11,985 nucleotides of DNA from Eshraghiella sp050874365. GTDB lineage: Bacteria; Bacillota; Clostridia; Lachnospirales; Lachnospiraceae. How positions within the stretch are numbered: the stretch's first letter is position 1; the number at the start of each line of letters is the position of its first letter. The position numbers and the translations under genes are program-made. Location of the stretch: NCBI GenBank assembly GCA_050874365.1, contig JBNMKN010000055.1, forward strand, positions 1-11,985, given 5' to 3'. The notes below the pieces were generated by a model. That model saw nothing but the letters and a program-made list of their open reading frames with translations. It was not told where the DNA came from and made no database searches. This document shows positions 7,199-11,985 of this stretch, piece after piece.

Positions 7199-8299
7199 GT
7201 TTACTTCAACCTGGTCGCTTATCTCAATTACGAGACATAATTTACCGTCCACCTCTTTGGTTTCTATAAGGTCGGTACGGTCAGGTGCAACCTTTATTAC
7301 AACATCCTTTGTCTTTACCTCAAAGCTTCTTGCATTCACAACGTTGGCGGCGGTAAATTCGGTTCTGCTGCCGGCAACATCATCATAATGTTCTTCAAAA
7401 GAGCTTATCTGCTCATTGCTTACCCCTGTGGATTCAAGCATTTTTTTAATATCGTTCTTTTCAAAAACAACAGGCTCAACCTGCTCCTTACGTTCTTCAA
7501 TGTAATTATTCATGCTTTCATGGACGGATTTAACGGTCTCAAAGGTACATTCCTCACCGAGGGATTCTGTTATGATTTCGGAAAAAGTCTCTTTCTGTAC
7601 CATGTAGGTCATAGGTGTGACACAGCCAAGCACGCCGTCTATAAAATCAGACTGTACTTCCTCACTTTTTTTACTGAAATATAAAATATTATGTATGTCA
7701 GTATTTCTGTCATTAAAGGCAGGGAAAAGAAAACCATGGAGAGGTTTTTCAACAAGCCAGTCCCTTATCCTGTTTTCAAAAGAATTGGTGGCTGCATTGT
7801 AGCAGAGCCCCTCCTCTGAAAGTTTTACGGGACATATATTGCATAAGATATGTTCGTATACATATTCCGACGCATCATCCATATCAAGCTCATCTGAGGA
7901 TTTACCCGGAACGTCATAATTGGCGTCAATAAGGAGAATGAGGTAATTCTCGCCGTAGTTGTAATTATCGATTACCTTGTTATAAAAGATTTCAAGCAGT
8001 TCATCGTCATCAAGATGGCTTGAACGAAGCTTCATAAGGAAATCCTGGCTTCCGCCTTCCTCCTCTGTTTCCATAGGAAATTCCATGTTTAAAAGATTCT
8101 TGCCGATAGTTCCTGAAAGGGAACTCCTGAAAATAGTAAAATATTTAAAAATTTCTTCCTGTGGGAGAGATAAAAAAGCATGTCTGAATGTGGTTATTTT
8201 GTTCTTATTGCCGTCAACGTAGCAGCCGCATATCTTGGATATACGGCATTTGTCGTTTGTAAACAGTTTCTTGATTTCTGCGATTTCTTTTTTGTTCAT
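7175..8299 (-). CDS. DUF4317 family protein of unknown function
   Basis: The 374-residue protein appears to belong to the DUF4317 family, conserved in Clostridia and especially Lachnospiraceae. It has no signal peptide or membrane helix, so it is probably cytoplasmic. The N-terminus starts with MNKKEIAEIKKLFTNDKCRI followed by a small cysteine-containing stretch (ICGCYVDG, 23-30). The middle is acidic and the C-terminal third looks like mixed helix and strand ending in a small beta region. No catalytic motif is evident and I do not assign a function. Its start is supported by an AAAGGA-type SD about 12 nt upstream and by a sigma-A-like promoter at 8332-8360. It is transcribed alone on the minus strand, convergent with the kinase gene and divergent from the EF-hand gene. 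Confidence 0.85.
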   Translation of the reverse strand: MNKKEIAEIKKLFTNDKCRISKICGCYVDGNKNKITTFRHAFLSLPQEEIFKYFTIFRSSLSGTIGKNLLNMEFPMETEEEGGSQDFLMKLRSSHLDDDELLEIFYNKVIDNYNYGENYLILLIDANYDVPGKSSDELDMDDASEYVYEHILCNICPVKLSEEGLCYNAATNSFENRIRDWLVEKPLHGFLFPAFNDRNTDIHNILYFSKKSEEVQSDFIDGVLGCVTPMTYMVQKETFSEIITESLGEECTFETVKSVHESMNNYIEERKEQVEPVVFEKNDIKKMLESTGVSNEQISSFEEHYDDVAGSRTEFTAANVVNARSFEVKTKDVVIKVAPDRTDLIETKEVDGKLCLVIEISDQVEVNGITVKPL

Positions 8300-8331
8300 A
8301 AAAATACCATTCCTTTATATCGTTAGTAATA

Positions 8332-8360
8332 AGTATAATCCAACAGTTAATAAAATTCAA
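8332..8360 (-). promoter_or_regulatory. Sigma-A-type promoter for the DUF4317 gene
   Basis: Read on the minus strand, TTGAAT (8360-8355) is followed after exactly 17 bp by TATACT (8337-8332). These match the TTGACA and TATAAT consensus at 4/6 and 5/6. The start of transcription would fall near 8325, giving a leader of about 26 nt that includes the SD. Confidence 0.65.
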
Positions 8361-8421
8361 TGAACTGACGATAATAAAAGTAGTTGATAAACCTGTGGCA
8401 TTTGTGTTGTATCCGGTCAAT

Positions 8422-8441
8422 AAAAGACATCTTTTAAGATG
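8422..8441 (+). repeat. Two overlapping short inverted repeats in the leader of the EF-hand gene
   Basis: AAAAGA-CA-TCTTTT (8422-8435) and CATCTT-TT-AAGATG (8428-8441) overlap by 8 bases and cannot both form. They end 3 nt before the Shine-Dalgarno (8445-8450). The loops are too tight for good RNA hairpins without opening a base pair, so a DNA operator is as likely as an RNA switch. Chance is possible. Confidence 0.3.
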
Positions 8442-8444
8442 GAC

Positions 8445-8450
8445 AGGAGG
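8445..8450 (+). promoter_or_regulatory. Shine-Dalgarno deciding the start of the EF-hand gene
   Basis: AGGAGG sits 4 nt before the ATG at 8455. A longer in-frame reading from an ATG at 8395 lacks any SD and would place this AGGAGG inside the coding region, so 8455 is preferred. Confidence 0.85.
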
Positions 8451-8454
8451 AAAA

Positions 8455-9486
8455 ATGAGAATTGGCGGAAGTACAATAGCAATGGCATCACAAAGAAAGT
8501 ATTCCGAATATAAATCCATCCGATATGCGGAATACAATGGATTAATTAATGAAAGGGCATCTGTTGACCCTGAAGGCAAAGAAAAAAGTCTGTTCGACCA
8601 GATAAAGGACGCTGCGGAACAGAAAAACATGAAAGACCTTACGGACAAAACCTCTCAGACGAGGGGGACGATAGTTACAAGCGAGGGCTATAAAAGCCTC
8701 AGGTCCATAAGGGAACTCAGAATGGCATTACTTGAAAATATAATTAACGCATTTGCAAGAAGAAACGGAGGCGGCACAGAGCTTACGTATGCTCCGTTAC
8801 AGCAGTCCGGAGGAAGCACTACTTACGTAAGGCAGACCGTTGAATCAAGTTTCTATAAAGAAGAAGAGAATACGGCATTTGTATCCGAAGGAAAAGTAAT
8901 AACAAAGGACGGAAGAGAGATTAACTTTAACGTAAGCTTTGAGATGTCAAGAAGTTTTCAGGCATCTTATGAATCTTATTCCGAAAGCACTTATGTATTG
9001 TGCGACCCTCTTGTATTTAATTTTGATGGCAATACAGCCGACATCACAGACCAGAAGTTTATGTTTGATTTGGACGGTGACGGCAAAGAGGAGGAAATTT
9101 CTTCTCTTGGAAAGGACAGCGGCTTCCTTGCACTTGATAAAAACGGCGACGGCATTATCAATGACGGAACAGAGCTTTTCGGAACAAAGAGCGGCAACGG
9201 TTTTGCAGACCTTGCAGAATATGATGAAGACGGTAACGGCTGGATTGATGAGGACGACGAGATATTCTCACAACTTAGAATCTGGACAAAGAACGAAAAA
9301 GGAGAGGATGAGCTTATTTCCCTTAAAGAAGCAGGGGTTGGAGCAATCAATCTTTCGAGCGTATCAACAGCTTTCAGCAAAACCAATAATTTTAACGATA
9401 CAATGGCTGTTATACAAAAGACCGGAATTTTCCTTTACGAAAACGGAAATGCAGGAACGATACAGCATGTGGATTTTGCAATTTAA
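8455..9486 (+). CDS. EF-hand-like calcium-binding protein of unknown function
   Basis: The 343-residue product has three Asp-rich calcium-loop motifs in its C-terminal half: DLDGDGKEEE (205-214), DKNGDGIINDGTE (228-240) and DEDGNGWIDEDDE (257-269). The pattern of DKNGDGIINDGTELFG, then GFADLAEYDEDGNGWID and FSQLRIW, resembles the calcium-binding segment of many RTX/hemolysin-associated proteins, where it precedes or separates repeats. Here no glycine-rich RTX nonapeptides follow. The N-terminal half (1-185) is polar, with a short motif MRIGGSTIAMASQRKYSEY that resembles other unnamed clostridial proteins. No signal peptide or membrane helix is visible, so localisation is unknown; if extracellular it would need a non-Sec route. 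It seems to be a single-gene unit ended by the terminator at 9502-9554. Confidence 0.85.
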   Translation: MRIGGSTIAMASQRKYSEYKSIRYAEYNGLINERASVDPEGKEKSLFDQIKDAAEQKNMKDLTDKTSQTRGTIVTSEGYKSLRSIRELRMALLENIINAFARRNGGGTELTYAPLQQSGGSTTYVRQTVESSFYKEEENTAFVSEGKVITKDGREINFNVSFEMSRSFQASYESYSESTYVLCDPLVFNFDGNTADITDQKFMFDLDGDGKEEEISSLGKDSGFLALDKNGDGIINDGTELFGTKSGNGFADLAEYDEDGNGWIDEDDEIFSQLRIWTKNEKGEDELISLKEAGVGAINLSSVSTAFSKTNNFNDTMAVIQKTGIFLYENGNAGTIQHVDFAI

Positions 9487-9501
9487 TCTTTTATCTACGA
9501 C

Positions 9502-9554
9502 GGGTCCTCACTTGGCGCATAGTCCTTGTGGGGGCCTGCTCTTTATTTTCTTTA
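9502..9554 (+). terminator. Likely intrinsic terminator after the EF-hand gene
   Basis: GGGTCCTCAC (9502-9511) can pair with GTGGGGGCCT (9528-9537) through seven Watson-Crick and three G-U pairs around a 16-nt loop. The T-rich stretch TCTTTATTTTCTTTAT (9540-9555) follows. The stem begins 15 nt after the stop codon. The wobble pairs mean it would work only on the plus strand. Folding energy was not computed. Confidence 0.7.
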
Positions 9555-9556
9555 TG

Positions 9557-9585
9557 TTGACAGGAGGGTAAAAGGTCAATATAAT
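9557..9585 (+). promoter_or_regulatory. Perfect-consensus sigma-A promoter
   Basis: TTGACA (9557-9562) and TATAAT (9580-9585) both match consensus at all six positions with the optimal 17-bp spacer. Transcription should begin near 9592, about 20 nt before the receptor-like gene and just after the preceding terminator. The AGGAGGG in the spacer (9562-9568) is not followed by a suitable start and would not be transcribed from this promoter. Confidence 0.85.
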
Positions 9586-9602
9586 TTTCACATAATTACA
9601 AG

Positions 9603-9607
9603 GGAGG
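9603..9607 (+). promoter_or_regulatory. Shine-Dalgarno of the receptor-like gene, with ambiguous start
   Basis: GGAGG ends 2 nt before ATG 9610 and 8 nt before an in-frame TTG at 9616. The spacing favours TTG 9616, while the codon favours ATG 9610. The difference is two residues (Met-Lys). Confidence 0.6.
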
Positions 9608-9609
9608 AA

Positions 9610-10632
9610 ATGAAATTGCAGTCGGAGACTATATTGGCGGTAATATCAGGGCTTCTTGCTCTGGGCATTATATTGGTTACGGTAAGGCTTTGCCATTACA
9701 AAAAGCAGTTACAGAAATTGTATAAAAATAATAACGAGTCCGCATCGGAGACAATCAAAGCAAAAAATAAAATAACTTCCTGCGGAACTGAAATAAACAG
9801 GCTGATAACTACATCAGAGCGCGGGTGCAAAGATAATTACGATATGTTAAAAACATCCGGGGATTCAAAGGTTGTGCTTAAAGTTTCCGGTGAAAAAGAG
9901 ATAACCGATAAAATATTAAGTATTCTGGCAAAGGCGTCAGGCTCTATAAAGCAGATGACCGAAATTGCAGGGGAAGCTGTGAGACTTTTATCCGGTTCGG
10001 AGGATAAAATAAAAGAGGCGTCCCACGAAGCCTTGCTTGTAAATGATGAATATACGGACATAGATGAATATATTAATGATTTTTACCGCACATTAAATGC
10101 TATAAAAATAATCATTATAAAGCTTCGTGACAGCATTAATAATATTAATACCCTTTCTTTTAAGGCAGCAGTGGAATGTCAGAGAGCGGGAGAGGCAGGC
10201 AGAGGCTTTAAGGTTGCGGCAGATGAAATCAGACAGGCTGCCGATAACGGAACCGCATTTTTAAATGAAACGGATTCAAGCGTTGAAGAACTTTCGGAAA
10301 CCGTAAGAATAATTGACAGCAGAATCAGAAATCTTGAAGCAAAGAGAAATACCTTGGATAAGGCAGTAGAGAATCTTTGTGACGGTAACAAATATGTGGC
10401 GGATAAGTTTAGCGAGCTTTATGAAAATATTGAGATAACGGAAAAAGTAGTTAATCATCTGGCAGTCAATGCAAAAGAATTTTTTGCGGAATCTGAGGAT
10501 AAGAAAAAGGCGTATTCCGATATGGCTAAAGTATTTCTTAATGTAGGAAAAAATGAGAAAAATATTGCGGCGGATATGGCAAGAATACGTTCGTTAAATG
10601 AGAATATTCTGAATATTGCTGGCAAATTGTAG
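9610..10632 (+). CDS. Small membrane-anchored methyl-accepting chemotaxis-like protein with a degenerate signalling tip
   Basis: The product is about 340 residues. It has one N-terminal membrane helix (about 7-27) followed by a short basic stretch (CHYKKQLQK), so almost all of it should be cytoplasmic; no extracellular sensor domain is present. The rest is predicted helical with heptad-like patterning. Residues 186-211 ([15 protein letters not shown] then [11 protein letters not shown]) match the conserved chemoreceptor signalling helix, whose usual form is [26 protein letters not shown]. The preceding hairpin tip, normally QTNLLALN, reads NINTLSFK here, so contacts to CheA and CheW may be weakened or lost. 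It may be a specialised receptor, a receptor-like scaffold or a decayed paralogue. It is driven by a perfect-consensus promoter and lies 30 bp before the FliB-like gene, with which it may be co-transcribed. Confidence 0.8.
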   Translation: [340 protein letters not shown]

Positions 10633-10662
10633 TGAAAAGGCTTATAATGGAAAGAGGATATT

Positions 10663-11826
10663 ATGAAAATAAGAGTTCCTGATTATTATGATGAATTTAA
10701 GTGTATAGCAGATAAATGTACGGATACATGCTGTGCGGGCTGGCAGGTGGACGTGGATGACAAATCCTTTGCCTATTATAAGACAATTAAAGGTGAATTC
10801 GGTGACAGACTTCATTCGGTAATGGTTGAAGGAAAGCGCGGAGAAGAAGGACAGTTCAGAATCCGTAAAGACGGCAGATGTCCCTTCCTTAATGACAATA
10901 TGTTCTGCGATTTGTATACGGCGCTTGGCGAAGATGCATTGTGCGTTACCTGTGACAGATATCCAAGATATACAACCGAGTACGGCAGCCTCAGGGAAAC
11001 CGGCATTGCAATATCCTGCATAACGGCAGCCGAGATAGTCCTTAGAAAAAGACAGGATTTTGGATTTAAGGAATGGGAGGACAAGGAAGCTTTCCCGTCA
11101 CTTAACAACATAGACGGAGAATTATTTATGGCGCTTATGAGGGCAAGAACCAAAGCTTTTGAAATTGTCCATGATAATTCAAGGGATATTTTTGACAGGA
11201 TGTCAGTGCTTGTGTATTATGCTACGGATTTGCAGAAAAATATTAAGAAAAAGTCAGGAATAGACAATGTTATTTCAAGATATTCAGAAGAATATATCAA
11301 CGATATTTTAGCAGCAACAGGCAGGGAAAGGTACAAGGAAAAAGATACGGTTGATATTTACAAAAATATTTTTTACTGCTATCTTAAACAGGTAATAATT
11401 AAAGCAGAGTGGCCGGAGCTTATTTATAAAGTATATGATTATACGCTTAATGACAGTTACGGCAGGATAAGAGATGATTTCAAAAAGTATAACAGAGACA
11501 GCGAGTACGAATACGAGAATTTAATTGATTATTTTATTTTCAGGTATTTTATGAAAGCTGTATTTGACAGAGATATATTAACAAAAGTCAAAATGGGAAT
11601 AGTCGGCGTTCTCGTCATTCATCAGTGCAATATGGCATATTGGTGCGATAACGGAAGAAAACTGGAATTTGACGATATTGTAGAGATTGCACATCTTTAT
11701 TCCAGAGAAGTTGAACATTCCGAAGAAAATTTTGACAGGCTTTGCAGGCAGTTCTCAAAAAAGAGAACTTTTTGTGTCAAAAACCTGGTTATGCTTCTGC
11801 AGGATAACTCAGGTAGTAAGGAGTAA
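10663..11826 (+). CDS. FliB-family flagellin lysine N-methylase-like protein (cysteine-cluster)
   Basis: The 387-residue protein resembles FliB, which methylates lysine side chains of flagellin in Salmonella, and belongs to the wider CxxCxxCC metal-chelating superfamily. The N-terminal third holds nine cysteines: C14, C19, C23 and C24 (CIADKCTDTCCAGW), C73 (CPFL), C82 (FCDLY), C94 and C97 (LCVTCDRYPR) and C119. These probably bind an iron-sulphur or other metal centre. The remaining two thirds are helical and lack obvious motifs. No signal peptide is seen. An AGAGG ribosome site (10653-10657) lies 5 nt before the ATG. It sits 30 bp after the receptor-like gene and 3 nt before the degV-like gene, suggesting one transcription unit. 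No flagellin gene is in the window, so the target is unknown; clostridial homologues are often annotated this way without experimental support. Confidence 0.8.
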   Translation: MKIRVPDYYDEFKCIADKCTDTCCAGWQVDVDDKSFAYYKTIKGEFGDRLHSVMVEGKRGEEGQFRIRKDGRCPFLNDNMFCDLYTALGEDALCVTCDRYPRYTTEYGSLRETGIAISCITAAEIVLRKRQDFGFKEWEDKEAFPSLNNIDGELFMALMRARTKAFEIVHDNSRDIFDRMSVLVYYATDLQKNIKKKSGIDNVISRYSEEYINDILAATGRERYKEKDTVDIYKNIFYCYLKQVIIKAEWPELIYKVYDYTLNDSYGRIRDDFKKYNRDSEYEYENLIDYFIFRYFMKAVFDRDILTKVKMGIVGVLVIHQCNMAYWCDNGRKLEFDDIVEIAHLYSREVEHSEENFDRLCRQFSKKRTFCVKNLVMLLQDNSGSKE

Positions 11827-11829
11827 ATT

Positions 11830-11985
11830 ATGAACAGCGCTAAAACAGCAATTATGGTGGATTCCGGATGCGATATCAGTCAGGAATTTATTGAACAGTA
11901 TGATATTAAAGTATTAAGACTTAAAGTGCTTTATGGTGACAAGATGTATTCGGACGGTCTTGATATTGACCCTCTTGAGGTATAC
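11830..11985 (+). CDS. DegV family protein, N-terminal fragment (cut by window end)
   Basis: Fifty-two codons are visible, starting from ATG 11830 with AAGGAG (11818-11823) at a 6-nt spacing inside the end of the preceding gene. The protein begins MNSAKTAIMVDSGCDISQEF, and the MVDSGCDI segment followed by YDIKVLRLKVLYGDKMYSDG matches the start of DegV-family proteins. These bind a fatty acid in a cleft between two domains; in Firmicutes the related FakB proteins present fatty acids to the FakA kinase. Whether this copy acts as a FakB cannot be decided from the fragment. The 3-nt gap to the upstream gene suggests co-transcription. Confidence 0.88.
   Translation, partial: MNSAKTAIMVDSGCDISQEFIEQYDIKVLRLKVLYGDKMYSDGLDIDPLEVY

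Noticed and set aside
8334..8339. TATAAT on the plus strand in the divergent region
   Set aside because: No acceptable -35 lies 16-18 bp upstream (TTCCTT/TCCTTT), and the match arises because it overlaps the minus-strand TATACT element.
9487..9555. Riboswitch or small RNA in the GC-rich stretch after the EF-hand gene
   Set aside because: I could not match it to any riboswitch consensus I know; a G-U containing stem followed by a T-rich tract explains it as a terminator.
9585..9595. TTTTCACATAA resembling a Pho-box unit near the receptor-like gene
   Set aside because: It is a single copy with an inserted base and no partner at 11-bp spacing, and it lies at or downstream of the likely transcription start.
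10643..10648. TATAAT just upstream of the FliB-like gene
   Set aside because: The best -35 at 17 bp (TGGCAA, 10620-10625) is poor, and transcription would start within or after the SD, leaving almost no leader.

Overview
The window looks like a chromosomal segment of an anaerobic Gram-positive Firmicute, most likely class Clostridia and probably Lachnospiraceae. The grounds are moderately AT-rich DNA, strong AGGAGG-type ribosome binding sites, tightly packed co-directional operons with 1-4 nt overlaps, and a DUF4317 protein, a family I associate mainly with Lachnospiraceae. The genus cannot be fixed from the sequence alone. I see no tRNA, rRNA, CRISPR array, insertion sequence or phage gene.

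Positions 183-7171 form a phosphate-starvation locus on the plus strand. It runs pstC, pstA, pstB, phoU, a Na+/phosphate cotransporter fused to PhoU-like helices, an OmpR/PhoB-class response regulator and its histidine kinase. A high-affinity ABC importer and a second type of phosphate transporter therefore sit beside the two-component system likely to control them. No pstS is visible; at most the tail of an upstream gene lies at 2-109. The only sizeable gap (3300-3386) carries three TTTTACATAA elements spaced 11 and 22 bp apart, which resemble a PhoP/PhoB box. One of them is also the upstream arm of a 15-bp perfect inverted repeat whose other arm covers part of the cotransporter's Shine-Dalgarno and start codon. 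This is the most interesting regulatory structure in the window.

Positions 7171-8454 hold a convergent junction with a perfect 10-bp hairpin and a minus-strand DUF4317 gene with a recognisable sigma-A promoter. A divergent 155-bp intergenic region follows.

Positions 8455-11985 hold four plus-strand genes. The first encodes an EF-hand-like calcium-binding protein of unknown role and is followed by a likely intrinsic terminator. Next comes a perfect-consensus sigma-A promoter (TTGACA-N17-TATAAT) driving a small membrane-anchored chemoreceptor-like protein whose signalling tip is degenerate. A FliB-type cysteine-cluster lysine N-methylase follows, and then the start of a DegV-family lipid-binding protein cut by the window end. 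The receptor-like and FliB-like genes hint at motility or surface functions, but no flagellar gene is present to confirm this.
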